64,000 bases of DNA from Agrilactobacillus fermenti (lineage in GTDB: Bacteria > Bacillota > Bacilli > Lactobacillales > Lactobacillaceae), in the NCBI RefSeq assembly GCF_021030645.1, contig NZ_JACGCJ010000008.1:1-64000 (forward strand). Reading direction: 5' to 3'. The notes below the pieces were generated by a model. It was not told the origin of the DNA. It saw nothing but the letters and a program-made list of their open reading frames with translations, and did not search any database. Below, one piece after another: positions 1 to 9,900 of the stretch. Every line of letters begins with the position of its first letter. Positions within the stretch are counted from its first letter, which is position 1. Both the position numbers and the translations under genes were made by a program.

Positions 1-4
1 GTAT

Positions 5-49
5 TTGAGTTACCCTAATTTCACCCCCATGGGGGTGAAGCATACTCAA
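5..49. promoter_or_regulatory. Long perfect palindrome with outer arms (possible operator or terminator)
   Basis: Positions 20-39 form a perfect 20-base palindrome (TTCACCCCCATGGGGGTGAA). It is flanked by a second pair of arms, TTGAGT at 5-10 and ACTCAA at 44-49. It is not followed by a T tract, so it looks more like a binding site for a dimeric regulator than a terminator. The regulated gene is probably to the left, outside the window, because the nearest gene on the right is on the minus strand and ends at 343. Confidence 0.45.
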
Positions 50-130
50 GTGACGCAAACCTTATACAATAGACATTGATTCATTAACAGATGATTTAGT
101 TGGAATTAACACTTGACTAATCGTAGGAAT

Positions 131-310
131 AGAGTGAGACAAAAGGCGGCCAGCGCCTGAGCACCAACGAGAATTACGAGAAATGGTGGACTTTCCATTT
201 GAGTCATTCGTCGTTGAGTGAGGGCGTTGCCTTTTGGAACACGTTTAAGCAATAAATATTCGTAATTAACAAGTGGCTGAAAACAAAACGTTAGTTTTGT
301 CTCAGCCACT
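131..310 (+). repeat. Modular foldback repeat, copy 1
   Basis: This is one member of an intergenic repeat family. The core, 140-236, is a long imperfect inverted repeat that starts with CAAAAGGC and ends with GCCTTTTG. Inside it AACGA/TCGTT, GAAT/ATTC and AAATGG/CCATTT pair around a small loop. The core is followed by AACACGTTTAA and then a second hairpin (272-310). Close copies lie near 6.2, 15.8, 53.9 and 60.4 kb. Together with the hairpins it fills most of 1-342, which holds no gene. Confidence 0.85.
272..310. terminator. Hairpin at the 3' end of repeat copy 1
   Basis: AGTGGCTGA pairs with TCAGCCACT, and ACAAAAC pairs with GTTTTGT inside it. It lies just beyond the stop of the minus-strand gene ending at 343 and could terminate it. 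The same hairpin recurs at about 54056-54094 and a relative at 3917-3956. Confidence 0.6.
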
Positions 311-342
311 ATTTGATTACATTAAAGTTGTATTATGGATAT

Positions 343-1764
343 TTACTTAGAATGATCTTCTTTTGGATCTGGCGCATCGTCTGCTGTCTTATTTTTCGAT
401 TGTTCCGCTTTTTTCAAGTCATCTCGATTGATCGTTTTGAAATAAGAATCGGCTTTGAATTTAATATCAGATGGTAAAGACTGTAATGGTTCTGGTGAAT
501 TTGTATCTGTTTGGGTTGGTGTTTCAGCAGTTGGTTCATTTGTAGGATCAGGGGCAGTTTCAGCTGATACTGCAGATGTTTCAAGTTCGGGATTAAGTGC
601 GCCCTTTAATTGTGGTAAATAGGCAAATGGGGTGAAGAGTAAGAAGTTATAAGTGAATTCATAAAAATGCTGATCCACAAAACTGCTGAGGGCGATGAGT
701 AACATGATAAAGCCAAATAGATAATGTTGTTGTTTTAGAAATGCCCGTGTCTTCCAAGTATAGAGCAGTAAAATAATGACGAAAAGAACTATACCGTAAC
801 ATAACAGCATGCGCACGTAAGAGGAATCTAAGACGAAATAATTAATTGTGCCGTTACCGCGAGCTGCTTCATAACCCTTTACAGTCCCCCAACCTTGCAT
901 GGGGATATACTTACCAAAAGGGGATAAGCCATAATTGGTAAAGCCAATTTTACCGTAAACTAAACGTCCAGAAAGTAGGCGGTTGGCAGTGTCAAAAAAT
1001 TTGCTATTCGGGTGTGATAAATAAGTCAAGACATTTATCAAAATTGCTAGAATGGGAATTGCTAGCCAGCTAATAGAAAGCAGCTTATTCATGATTTTGC
1101 GCGTCACTTTAAATTGTAATAACGCGGCACCAATGATGAGCAATACCATCAAAGCCGCATCGGTTCTAGTATCAGTGAAATAATAGATGACGCCAGTGGC
1201 AATTATAAATGCCAGGTAGTCATAAACTTTTAATTTACCTTTTTTGTAGTAAGTGTACCCGGCCGCTAGATAGAATAGATGAGCGGCAAAGTCAGTCCGA
1301 TAAATAATCCCAAAGGAATGTAGTAATTTACCGTTGGCACCCGTTCGACTGTAAGTTAGATCAGGAATCAAACCAAACATAGAAGCTAAAAAAGCGATAA
1401 TCATTAAGGCCGCACTAGTTATCAAGATCCATTTTAAAATTTTATGAAAGTCAATTTGACGTGCACCGATAATACCCAAACAAATAAAAATAGTTAGTGC
1501 ATAGTGTGAAGCAAAAAATACAATTACAGAGACAACAAAAAATAAAATGGCAAAAATAGCAGACTGCTTGGTATAGTGATCAAAAATAATTGCTTTAGCC
1601 CCAACACAGAAACCAAATAAAACTAATAATTGCGTGTCTAAAACAGGCATTGAATCTACAAAAGTTGTGGTTTGCAGGAAATTATAGATAAAATAGAGTA
1701 TAAATGGGATGAAAAATAGATTATTGCGGATTTTTAAATCTAGAGCTGGTTTTGTTTTTGTCAT
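343..1764 (-). CDS. O-antigen ligase/polymerase-like integral membrane protein
   Basis: This predicted polytopic membrane protein of about 473 residues has roughly ten hydrophobic segments between residues 15 and 370. It ends in a hydrophilic tail of about 85 residues rich in P, T, E and K. The layout, with a central extracytoplasmic stretch carrying many charged and aromatic residues (FGIIYRTDF, then TDTRTDA), resembles Wzy/O-antigen-ligase-type polysaccharide polymerases of lactobacilli; this is inference from topology and weak motif resemblance. The start is uncertain. ATG 1764 has only a weak GGA-type site. An AGGAG lies about 7 bases before an in-frame ATT codon near 1803, and the frame extends upstream to GTG 1842. 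No glycan genes adjoin it. It is divergent from the lipid kinase gene, and repeat copy 1 follows its stop. Confidence 0.6.
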   Translation of the reverse strand: MTKTKPALDLKIRNNLFFIPFILYFIYNFLQTTTFVDSMPVLDTQLLVLFGFCVGAKAIIFDHYTKQSAIFAILFFVVSVIVFFASHYALTIFICLGIIGARQIDFHKILKWILITSAALMIIAFLASMFGLIPDLTYSRTGANGKLLHSFGIIYRTDFAAHLFYLAAGYTYYKKGKLKVYDYLAFIIATGVIYYFTDTRTDAALMVLLIIGAALLQFKVTRKIMNKLLSISWLAIPILAILINVLTYLSHPNSKFFDTANRLLSGRLVYGKIGFTNYGLSPFGKYIPMQGWGTVKGYEAARGNGTINYFVLDSSYVRMLLCYGIVLFVIILLLYTWKTRAFLKQQHYLFGFIMLLIALSSFVDQHFYEFTYNFLLFTPFAYLPQLKGALNPELETSAVSAETAPDPTNEPTAETPTQTDTNSPEPLQSLPSDIKFKADSYFKTINRDDLKKAEQSKNKTADDAPDPKEDHSK

Positions 1765-1884
1765 TTTTAACGTCCATTCCCTAAGATAGTTAGTTAGGTT
1801 AATTTTACAACTCCTGTTATCTTTTTTGAAGTCTATCCCCACAAAGAATCACTGCATTTTAGTTCACGATGGAGGTGATTGATA

Positions 1885-2757
1885 ATGACCTATTTGGTTT
1901 TTTATAATCCTAATGCTGGTAACACTGAGATTAAAGTAATTGCACAGAAAGTTAAGGCGGCTTTAGAACAACAGAAAATTAATGTTGTATTTGTAGTTGG
2001 TCAAGATGCTGACGATGCCTTACAACAATTAGAACGTGCGATTCCAGAGGCAGCTGCGCTAATTTGTATTGGCGGTGATGGCAGTATCAATTTAGCAATG
2101 ACAGCAATTTTAAAAACAAAGACCAAGATTAAAGTTGGCATTATTCCTGGGGGCACAGTTAATAATTTTACAAAGGCGTTAGGCATTCCTCAGGATATTG
2201 ACGATGCGATTCATACCTTGATCACCGGAAAAACTCGTCAGGTAGATCTGGGTCAGTGCAATGAACAGGCAGTTGTTAGTTCGTTGGTTTTTGGGACATT
2301 AGCAGATATTTCTAATAATGTCCGTCAAGAAGAAAAACGACGCTTTGGTAAATTTATTTACGTGATGAAGGGGCTTAAAGGCTTATTGAGTCAGCATGCC
2401 TATCGCATAGCTTTAACTCGAAATAATCAAACAATGCATTACAAGATTTGGACTTGTTTGATTACGACGAGTAACTATATTGCTGGCTATCAGTATTTAG
2501 CTAAAGATACATCTAATTTCAAAATAATGATGCTCCACAATTTTGCTTTTACAAAGATTCCCGCCTATATTTACTATCTTTTTACTGGCCGTTTGAAAGA
2601 GATGAAGGGGACAACTGTTTTCACAGCCGATCAATTGAAGTTTACGGTAGATGATGATACCCAGATTCGGGTCAGAATTGATGGAGATGCAGCGATGACA
2701 TTGCCAATTAACTTGGTCTTTTATCCCAAGGTTGTATATGTAATCACGCCTAAATAA
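1885..2757 (+). CDS. Diacylglycerol kinase family lipid kinase (YegS/DgkB-like)
   Basis: This 290-residue cytosolic or membrane-associated kinase would phosphorylate diacylglycerol or a related lipid using ATP. The N-terminal catalytic domain (about residues 1-130) shows the family glycine-rich motif GGDGSINLA and the second signature GTVNNFTKALGIP. The C-terminal half is the usual beta-sandwich, ending with RVRIDGDAA. Length fits the family (about 290-310). ATG 1885 is chosen because GGAGGTGAT ends 5 bases upstream; a TTG two codons earlier is too close to it. The next gene encodes a WxL-interacting protein 79 bases downstream, so they may be co-transcribed. The exact lipid substrate cannot be read from sequence. 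Confidence 0.85.
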   Translation: MTYLVFYNPNAGNTEIKVIAQKVKAALEQQKINVVFVVGQDADDALQQLERAIPEAAALICIGGDGSINLAMTAILKTKTKIKVGIIPGGTVNNFTKALGIPQDIDDAIHTLITGKTRQVDLGQCNEQAVVSSLVFGTLADISNNVRQEEKRRFGKFIYVMKGLKGLLSQHAYRIALTRNNQTMHYKIWTCLITTSNYIAGYQYLAKDTSNFKIMMLHNFAFTKIPAYIYYLFTGRLKEMKGTTVFTADQLKFTVDDDTQIRVRIDGDAAMTLPINLVFYPKVVYVITPK

Positions 2758-2836
2758 ATGAAAAAGGATCGATTTAAAGAGGTTTAAAGTTGTATATCTT
2801 TAGAAAACGTTTTACATTTAGGTAGAGGTGATCTAA

Positions 2837-3856
2837 ATGAAAAAGCAACGATATTTCTACCTTATATTTATTTTATTATTCAGTTTTTTTGGGTTAGTTT
2901 CAGAAACGCAGGCGGCAGATAAGGGTGCTGGTTACACTATTGCACCGGTCTATCCAGAGAATCAAGTCGATCAGCATTTAGGCTATTTTTCATTGAAAGT
3001 GACGCCTGGACAAAGGGGACAGTTAGCCGTATTGGTGCAAAATTTGAGTGCTACGAAAACCAAGAAGATTTTAGTGAAACCAACGGCTGCAACGACTACG
3101 GATCAAGGACAGATCAATTATAGTCCGAGTAATAAAAAGAAAGATTCATCGGCAACGTATATTTTGCCAGAATTATTTTCGAAGCAAGTCACCGTTAGTG
3201 TTGCACCTAAAACCAGCCGAGAAGTAACTTTTGAGTATCAAATACCTCAAAATGGGTTTAAAGGTCAAATATTAGGGGCTATTTATGCACTGGATCAGAC
3301 AAGTTCTAGTAATCAAAACAAATCACAATTCGGGATTAATTCCAAATTTGCAATGGTTGTTGGCGTGCAATTAAGTCAAGATCCGAGTAAAAAAGTTGCG
3401 CCTAAGCTTAATTTAAGGACTGTTAAACCGGCTATTCAAAATGGGAATGCAACGATCCAATTGAATATTCAGAATAGTCAGCCGATATTATTTGGTAAAC
3501 TTAGTTTGAATGCACAAATCAAAAAACTCGGACAGCAGCAGGTCATTTTGAAGCGCAAAGTCAGCAATTATCAAATGGCACCAAATACAAACTTTAATTT
3601 TAATATTGATGCGCCAAAATCCAAGCTGACGGCTGGTAATTATACCGCTTTAGTAAATGCAAAGGCTGGCGACTATACGTGGCGCTTAAAACGGAACTTT
3701 ACAATTTCTGATAATCAAGTGCATAAGCTGAATCAACCACAAACGCCGGCAAGAAACGGCAACATGATTTGGTATATTCTTTTAGCTGTATTATTGTTGC
3801 TAGTGATTATTGTGCTAAGCTTTGGTGCACGGACAAAACGGCGGAGACGGCACTAG
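2837..3856 (+). CDS. DUF916/DUF3324 protein (WxL-interacting protein, WxLIP)
   Basis: This 339-residue cell-surface protein belongs to the family that bridges WxL proteins and peptidoglycan. It has a signal peptide at residues 1-26 (ending ETQA) and a mature N-terminus GAGYTIAPVYPENQ, typical of DUF916. DUF916 spans about 30-150 and DUF3324 about 165-295. A C-terminal transmembrane segment (about 310-332) is followed by the basic tail TKRRRRH. The start has GGTAGAGGTG about 7 bases upstream. Family members usually sit in operons with WxL proteins. Here it stands apart, with WxL proteins at about 7-11 kb (minus strand) and 35.7 kb, so its partners may be encoded elsewhere in this window or genome. 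A short palindrome, AAAACGTTTT (2804-2813), lies just upstream. Confidence 0.88.
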   Translation: MKKQRYFYLIFILLFSFFGLVSETQAADKGAGYTIAPVYPENQVDQHLGYFSLKVTPGQRGQLAVLVQNLSATKTKKILVKPTAATTTDQGQINYSPSNKKKDSSATYILPELFSKQVTVSVAPKTSREVTFEYQIPQNGFKGQILGAIYALDQTSSSNQNKSQFGINSKFAMVVGVQLSQDPSKKVAPKLNLRTVKPAIQNGNATIQLNIQNSQPILFGKLSLNAQIKKLGQQQVILKRKVSNYQMAPNTNFNFNIDAPKSKLTAGNYTALVNAKAGDYTWRLKRNFTISDNQVHKLNQPQTPARNGNMIWYILLAVLLLLVIIVLSFGARTKRRRRH

Positions 3857-3916
3857 TTTATGATGAATTCAAGGGTGTCAATTAAGCAAACAGAATAAAG
3901 TAAGATTAGCATTTTT

Positions 3917-3956
3917 ATGACTGAGGCAGAATTCAAGTTTTGTCTCAGTCATTTTT
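3917..3956 (+). terminator. Rho-independent terminator after the WxLIP gene
   Basis: The stem TGACTGAG (3918-3925) pairs with CTCAGTCA (3944-3951) and is followed by TTTTT. The loop-proximal TTTTGTCTCAG matches the hairpins at the ends of repeat copies 1 and 4. The rest of the 3857-4146 gap is AT-rich and holds the gdpP promoter. Confidence 0.75.
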
Positions 3957-4045
3957 AGGCTTAAAGGGATCCAAAATGCCCTTGCTTAATGCCTTTTATC
4001 GCACGTTTTTTTGACGCTATTTATGTTCTGGCTGTAATGGTGGCG

Positions 4046-4075
4046 TTTCACCTATCGAGTACTTTATGCTAAAAT
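4046..4075 (+). promoter_or_regulatory. Candidate sigma-A promoter of gdpP
   Basis: TTTCAC (4046-4051), an 18-base spacer and TAAAAT (4070-4075) lie about 70 bases before the gdpP start. Both boxes are imperfect. Confidence 0.4.
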
Positions 4076-4146
4076 ATGTCCATTAATTGTTTCTTAATAT
4101 TTTTTCGTAAAAATACGCGGAAAATCACTAGAAATTGGAGTTTGAT

Positions 4147-6153
4147 ATGAAGAAATTCGCTTCAAAGTTTGAGATCCCTGGTATTTTTAGGGATCGCGAT
4201 GTTAAGATCATGGGTATAATTATATTGGCAGTGGCGGTTATTGCGACCGTGCTAACACTGATTAAAAGTCTATTACTCGGCCTACTTTTGTTAGGTCTAT
4301 TTGTGGTTCTTTTTGGGGCTATCTACTTCGGCAGTTTGCGGGTCAATAAACGGACCAATGAGTATGTTTCAAATTTGTCTTATCGGATCAAACGCGGGGA
4401 ACAGGAAGCATTGATCAAGATGCCTATTGGTATCCTGCTATATGATGAAAACGAGCGTATTCAATGGGCTAATCCCTATATTCAACAATATTTGGGTGAT
4501 GCTGAAATTTTAGGCCGAACCATTTCAGAAGTTGATGAAGAACTGGGTAAAATCGTTCAGACTAGCGAAACTTCTGAAGAGGTTCAAATTGTTCATTGGG
4601 GCGATAACCAGTTTGAAATCATCAGTCAAAAGAGCTTAGGGGTGGTCTATTTATTGGATATTACCCGCTATGCTAAAATTGAAGATCGCTATCAAGATGA
4701 ACAGATCGTCATTGGACAGATTTTCGTCGACAACTACGATGAAGTAACTCAGTCGATGGATGATCAAGAAATTGCCAATTTGAATAATTATGTCACGAAT
4801 AAATTAACTAGCTGGGCTAATGAGTTTCAGGCATTCTTAAAGCGTGTCGATGATGACCATTATATTTTGATCACCTACGCAAAATCTTTACGGGAAATGG
4901 AAGCTGATAAATTTAACTTTTTAGATGATATTCGCCAAGAAACGTCGCAAAAAAATTATCCTGTAACTTTAAGTTTAGGAATTGCTTATGGAGATCAAGA
5001 TTTAGCGACTTTGGCAAATACGGCTCAAAATAATTTGGACCTGGCTCTGGGGCGTGGCGGGGACCAAGTTGTTGTCAAATCGCCTAATGAAGATGCCCGA
5101 TTCTATGGTGGGAAGACCAACCCAATGGAAAAACGGACCCGGGTGCGGGCACGAATGATTGCCCAGGCGATCCAAGATATTTTCCGACAGGCGGATCAGA
5201 TTTTTGTGATGGGGCATGCCGCACCAGACATGGATGCTATGGGTGCAGCCATGGGCATTCGTCGAATCGCCCAGATGAATGATAAGCTGTGTCATATCGT
5301 GGTCAATCCAGCCAATGTGCATACGGATGTGAAGCGGCTGCTAAGTGATATGGCTGACTTCCCTGAGATCGAACAAAGCTTGGTATCTCCAGAAGATGCG
5401 CTGACGATGACGACTGATCATAGTTTGCTGATCATGGTGGATCATTCCAAGCCGTCGATTTCTATTAGTCCAGAGCTTTATGAGCAGCTGCAGGCACGAA
5501 CCATTATTATCGATCATCATCGCCGAGGCCAAGAGTTTCCCGAAAATCCGATGTTGGTCTATATTGAACCCTATGCCTCATCTACCTGTGAACTGATTAC
5601 AGAGATGTTTGAATACCAGCCTCAGAATATGCCTTCGATCAATAAACTTGAAGCGACTGCGATGTTGGCTGGAATCACAGTCGATACCAAGTCGTTCTCG
5701 CTGCGTACAGGTACACGGACATTTGATGCAGCTAGTTATTTGCGTTCGGTGGGTGCCGATGGTGTCATGGTACAAAACTTGCTGAAAGAAAATGTGAATG
5801 ATTTCATTCAACGGAACCACTTGATTGATACAGTAGAAATGATCGAGCCTAATATTGCTTTGTGTGTGGGGGAAGAGAATCAGACCTATGATCCCGTTAC
5901 TGCGGCTCAAGCAGCGGATACATTATTATCACTATCTGGTATTGAAGCTTCTTTTGTGATTGTTGTCCGGCCTGATGGTAAAATTGGTATTTCCGCAAGA
6001 AGTAACGGTGAATTCAATGTCCAAGTAATCATGGAAAAAATGGGCGGCGGCGGACATTTATCCAATGCAGCGACTCAGATTGCTGAGAGTTCTATTGCTG
6101 ATGTGCGTCAACAATTAATTGATATTTTGCACCAAGATGAATCTGAAAATTGA
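4147..6153 (+). CDS. gdpP: Cyclic-di-AMP phosphodiesterase GdpP
   Basis: This membrane-bound phosphodiesterase hydrolyses c-di-AMP to pApA and so controls potassium/osmolyte balance and wall stress. At 668 residues it is full length. Two transmembrane helices (about 20-65) are followed by a degenerate PAS domain (about 85-160) and a modified GGDEF domain (about 170-300). The DHH phosphoesterase domain (about 335-500) has GHAAPDMDAMG, MVDHS and IDHHRRG, and the DHHA1 domain ends with GGGGHLSNAA. ATG 4147 is chosen because TTGGAG lies 6 bases upstream; an in-frame TTG at 4135 overlaps that site. It is followed by rplI, as in most Firmicutes, but repeat copy 2 sits between them. Confidence 0.97.
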   Translation: MKKFASKFEIPGIFRDRDVKIMGIIILAVAVIATVLTLIKSLLLGLLLLGLFVVLFGAIYFGSLRVNKRTNEYVSNLSYRIKRGEQEALIKMPIGILLYDENERIQWANPYIQQYLGDAEILGRTISEVDEELGKIVQTSETSEEVQIVHWGDNQFEIISQKSLGVVYLLDITRYAKIEDRYQDEQIVIGQIFVDNYDEVTQSMDDQEIANLNNYVTNKLTSWANEFQAFLKRVDDDHYILITYAKSLREMEADKFNFLDDIRQETSQKNYPVTLSLGIAYGDQDLATLANTAQNNLDLALGRGGDQVVVKSPNEDARFYGGKTNPMEKRTRVRARMIAQAIQDIFRQADQIFVMGHAAPDMDAMGAAMGIRRIAQMNDKLCHIVVNPANVHTDVKRLLSDMADFPEIEQSLVSPEDALTMTTDHSLLIMVDHSKPSISISPELYEQLQARTIIIDHHRRGQEFPENPMLVYIEPYASSTCELITEMFEYQPQNMPSINKLEATAMLAGITVDTKSFSLRTGTRTFDAASYLRSVGADGVMVQNLLKENVNDFIQRNHLIDTVEMIEPNIALCVGEENQTYDPVTAAQAADTLLSLSGIEASFVIVVRPDGKIGISARSNGEFNVQVIMEKMGGGGHLSNAATQIAESSIADVRQQLIDILHQDESEN

Positions 6154-6170
6154 TATAATAAAAACGAGCG

Positions 6171-6330
6171 GAGAGTGAGACAAAAGGCGGTTAGCGACCG
6201 AGCACTAACGAGAATCACACCAAATGGTGGACTTGCCATTTGGTGTGATCCGCAGTTAGGTGAGGGCGTTGCCTTTTGGCACACGTTTAAAATAAACGAG
6301 CGGGAACAAAATATTAGGTTTGTCCCAATC
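6171..6330 (+). repeat. Modular foldback repeat, copy 2
   Basis: The core 6181-6278 begins CAAAAGGC and ends GCCTTTTG. Its inner arms are nearly perfect: ATCACACCAAATGG pairs with CCATTTGGTGTGAT around a TGGACTTG loop. A second small hairpin at 6302-6326 (GGGAACAAA / TTTGTCCC) precedes the rplI ribosome-binding site. The element is inserted between gdpP and rplI. It would form a structured segment in a read-through transcript and could uncouple the two genes. A short open frame through it is not considered a gene. Confidence 0.85.
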
Positions 6331-6349
6331 TCGTTAAGGAGGTCTTCAT

Positions 6350-6805
6350 ATGAAAGTCATTTTCCTAGAAGATGTACGGGGAAAAGGTAAACGTGGTGAA
6401 GTTAAAGAGGTACCTGATGGCTATGCCCAAAATTTCTTGATTAAACGCGGTAAAGCAAAGGCTGCGACAGCTCAAGCAATGAGTGAATTGAAGGGCAAGC
6501 AACACGCTGAAGAGAAGCAAAAAGCGGAAGAACTAGCTGAAGCACAGGATTTTAAAGCGAGACTTGAAGCTGATAAAACCGTGGTTCAGTTGCAATCTAA
6601 AGCAGGTGAAGATGGGCGCTTATTTGGTTCCGTGCCAAGTAAACAAATCGCTCAAGCGCTGGAAAAACAATATGGCATGCATGTTGATAAACGCAAAATT
6701 GACTTACCTGAGCCAATTCGTTCCTTAGGGTATACCAATGTGCCAGTCAAGCTTTTTCCTGGTGTGGAAGCTAAGATACGTGTGCATATCACTGAGCAAA
6801 AATAA
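6350..6805 (+). CDS. rplI: 50S ribosomal protein L9
   Basis: This 151-residue ribosomal protein binds 23S rRNA at the base of the L1 stalk. The N-terminal domain is typical ([20 protein letters not shown], then [14 protein letters not shown]). It is joined by a charged helix (about 50-80) to the C-terminal domain, which carries [13 protein letters not shown] and ends RVHITEQK. A strong AAGGAGGTC precedes the ATG. In most Firmicutes rplI is followed directly by dnaB; here a terminator and a large minus-strand surface-protein gene intervene. Confidence 0.98.
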   Translation: MKVIFLEDVRGKGKRGEVKEVPDGYAQNFLIKRGKAKAATAQAMSELKGKQHAEEKQKAEELAEAQDFKARLEADKTVVQLQSKAGEDGRLFGSVPSKQIAQALEKQYGMHVDKRKIDLPEPIRSLGYTNVPVKLFPGVEAKIRVHITEQK

Positions 6806-6853
6806 TAGTCGACCACAGCCTATTTGAAGTTAGGTTAGTTTAGGATTAAATAT

Positions 6854-6903
6854 AAAAAACACACGCAAGATAAGTCTGAACTTAATGCTTGCGTGTGTTT
6901 TTA
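6854..6903. terminator. Bidirectional terminator between rplI and the WxL gene
   Basis: AAAAAACACACGCAAG (6854-6869) pairs with CTTGCGTGTGTTTTTT. A-tract and T-tract flanks let it serve both convergent genes. Confidence 0.88.
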
Positions 6904-6922
6904 TTGAGCAGAGCTTTAAGGG

Positions 6923-9900
6923 TCATTGAATCGCGTTAGTTAAGATCCAATCCATGGAGCCTTCGTACTTAGTTGATTTAAGTGTACTAGTTGGATCATA
7001 AGTAAACAGGAGCGGGCCCGGCTGATTTCTAGCTTGGTCTTCATCGGAACCGCGCCTTGTCGGAGAAGTATACCATTTACTAGACAAGTCGTAGGTGTAG
7101 ACGGTATTGTCACCTGTGCCACTGGTAGACTTAGTATAGTCGGCGGCTGCTGCGGTTTGTGGCGTGAAGAAATCTTGAACGCTGCTATCAAGGAAAGTAT
7201 AGAGTTGAACCGCACTATTTCCTACTTTATTTAAATTACTGTAGGTTAGTGAGAGGACATTACTATTTTGGATAGGCGTCGTGTTTGAAGCAGGTTTGAA
7301 TGACTGATCGATCTTAGCACCTAAACTCCAAGTATTGTCATCATAGGGCTGGGACTTGACCGCCAAGGGATCCTGGGTTGGTTTGTCTCGAGGTGCGTAT
7401 ACATAGCGACCTGTTCCTGGTAAGGCTCGTAAACCAAAGTCAATCTGTTTAGGCGTGCTTAAACTTAAAGTTACTGGTGTGTAGTAGTAAGTTAAAACAT
7501 AGTCACTCTTTGGTAGATTGAGGGTTAAGTCACCAGATTTGCTGAATTGATCAACATTGATCTGTTTGTCTTGCAGTGCGGAATCACTGATTGTCGTCCC
7601 ATCTTTGAAAATAGCTTTGAAGTTGGGGTTATTAAGCACATCAGAACTATTGGCATGAATCTTGATATATTCAAGATGGAAATCCTGTTTCAATTGTTTG
7701 TATTGTGTCGCAAAGCGTTGATCATTTGCCAACTCATATTTATCGGGATCTAATTGAGGATCTGTATTATCACCGTGATCGCCAACAAAAACAGGACTGG
7801 TACTACGATCTAGCGGCTGACCATTGTTAAGTTGAAGATCGGCATATTGAGTACTGCCATGACCACCAACGATGGCTTTATCTCTAAGGGTAACTTTAGA
7901 ATTGCTTCCAATAGAAATCGTATTACTTAAAACATTAGAAGCATCACCAAAGTTGTCAATTGCGCGAACTTCGACCTGATATTGGCCGGCATTGGCCCAG
8001 TTTAGAGGTAATCGCCATTCAATTGAGTGTTTGGTCCGATTAGTGTTCAAGTCACTACCCAAAGGGGCATCACTTTGCGCCATAGTGCCATCTGGAATTG
8101 GGTTATCCAACTGATCACTCCAAAGAAATGTTTGTTGCGACTTGGTGGCTGGCTGAGCCGTACTACTGCCCTTTTCATTGATATAGCCAGTGGCATCATA
8201 ATTAGAAACTGTTTCTTGCTTCATATTATGCCATTTATCACTCGTTTGACCATAAGCAAATTGACTATTGAGACTATTCGTAGCCGGAAACGCCTGCCAA
8301 GAGCCAGGAACATCCCCGCTGGCAGTGATGCGGTATTGTAACCGTGCTTGCCAAGCATGAGGTGAATAAATCAAACCACGGAAATTAGTGGTCGCTTTAG
8401 TACCGCCAACAGCAGGTGTATTTGTCCATTTGATCGTCGGCGTTGCAACCTTCTGCTTTACAGTAATGTAACTGCCGTTGATCACGTTCCCATTTTGAAC
8501 GGTTGCCGCATTATTAGTGCCCTTTGAAAAGTCATCATCTGAGCGGGCCTGACCATTGTAAAAGACTTTGACATCACGATTAAAGTGGGTATTCATAAAG
8601 GCATCAAATTCTTTAGGTTGAACGAAGCCATCATTATCTGGATTTTGCGCCGTTAATGGCAGTAGCATTGTACCTGTATCGTTTGTAATATCTGCCTTTT
8701 GGAAATAATCAATGACCCGGAAAAATCTAGACTGATTTTGACTGTCTGGTAAAACCGTCCCTTGACCAATGGTGCCGCTGGAATGCCAGCCATCAATGGC
8801 TATAAATGGTGTCTGCTTAGCATCGTAGTCCATATCGACCCGCCGATCAGAGAAATTCGGACCAGTCAGCGCCTTCATATAAGCAGGCGTTGTACTTGGA
8901 ATCGGTGCGAATGTCCACTTTAAAGCATTGTCACTATTAGGTGTGCCGACTTGGGTAATTTCGGGAAATTCCTCGGTATCATCGGGATTAGAGCCATCGA
9001 AGACTTGGTCTTTGAGATTAAATGATTTGGTTGGATCATAGATGCCATTATCGCGGGGGTCATGATTTTGATCGATCGGTGAGAAGTAAGAACTCCAAGT
9101 GTAGAGGTCATTATTCTTTTTAACGGGAACTTTATGACCTGTGGCCCCTTTTCTAACTTGGGCGTAATACCAACCATTGGAATTATCTAACCAGGACGTT
9201 GCATTGGGCGCCAGCATATCTGACTGCATATAGGCGTTATAGTATTGATTCCAATGATTACCAGTATTTGGCGGTAAAGTACCCCGGGTTAAAACCTTGT
9301 TGGGCGAGTCATCAGCCGCCTTAAGATATTCTGCCTTTAGGGTCTTGTCTTTGAAGTAGGTCTTATTGGCGTTGATCTCAGCCGTACTCCAATTACCGGT
9401 GTAACGTGATAAATCAAACCAGCCATGTCCAGAAACAATCCCTGCCAAGTTAAAGCCGAGTATGAAGGATGAGGGCAAGACAACAGCTAAAGCTGCATCC
9501 CAAAATCCTTGCCAAGCAGCGGCCAAAGTTTTACCCCCGACCTTTAGCGCATTGTTTAAAATATTTAAGGCATTCTGAACGAAATCGAGAACTTTACCAA
9601 CAAGTGGGACGCCACTATACTTTTTTAAAAACCCTTCAATGCTATTAATAATATTGCCGATGCCATTTAAAGTATCATCTGAAGGCATCCAGCGAACATT
9701 CGCTGCGTTGATAGAATCCCCGATACTCGTACCACCAATTGGAATGTAAATTTCTCTTGGGTCTTCAGCATCCACGGCAGCATATTGAGGATACATTTGT
9801 AGTGGGAACGAGAAAACCCCAAGATGCAAGCCACCTAGGAGTTGGTTAATACCAGAATAAATTGCCTGAACAACTGGTCCAATAATTGGAACGTTGGTAA

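Noticed and set aside
106-309. Minus-strand open frame of 67 codons
   Set aside because: It lies wholly within repeat copy 1 and its hairpin; the similar frame near 60.1-60.4 kb is likewise repeat sequence.
2801-2818. Catabolite-responsive (cre) element before the WxLIP gene
   Set aside because: AAAACGTTTT is palindromic, but the outer TG and CA of the cre consensus are out of register by one base on each side, so a CcpA site is not supported.
5002-5910. Minus-strand open frames inside gdpP, purL, purH, aroA and other genes
   Set aside because: They lie opposite strongly supported conserved genes, lack ribosome-binding sites and show no domain-like composition.
6175-6390. Open frame of about 70 codons between gdpP and rplI
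   Set aside because: It translates repeat copy 2, whose sequence recurs in other intergenic gaps; no family resemblance and it runs into the rplI start.
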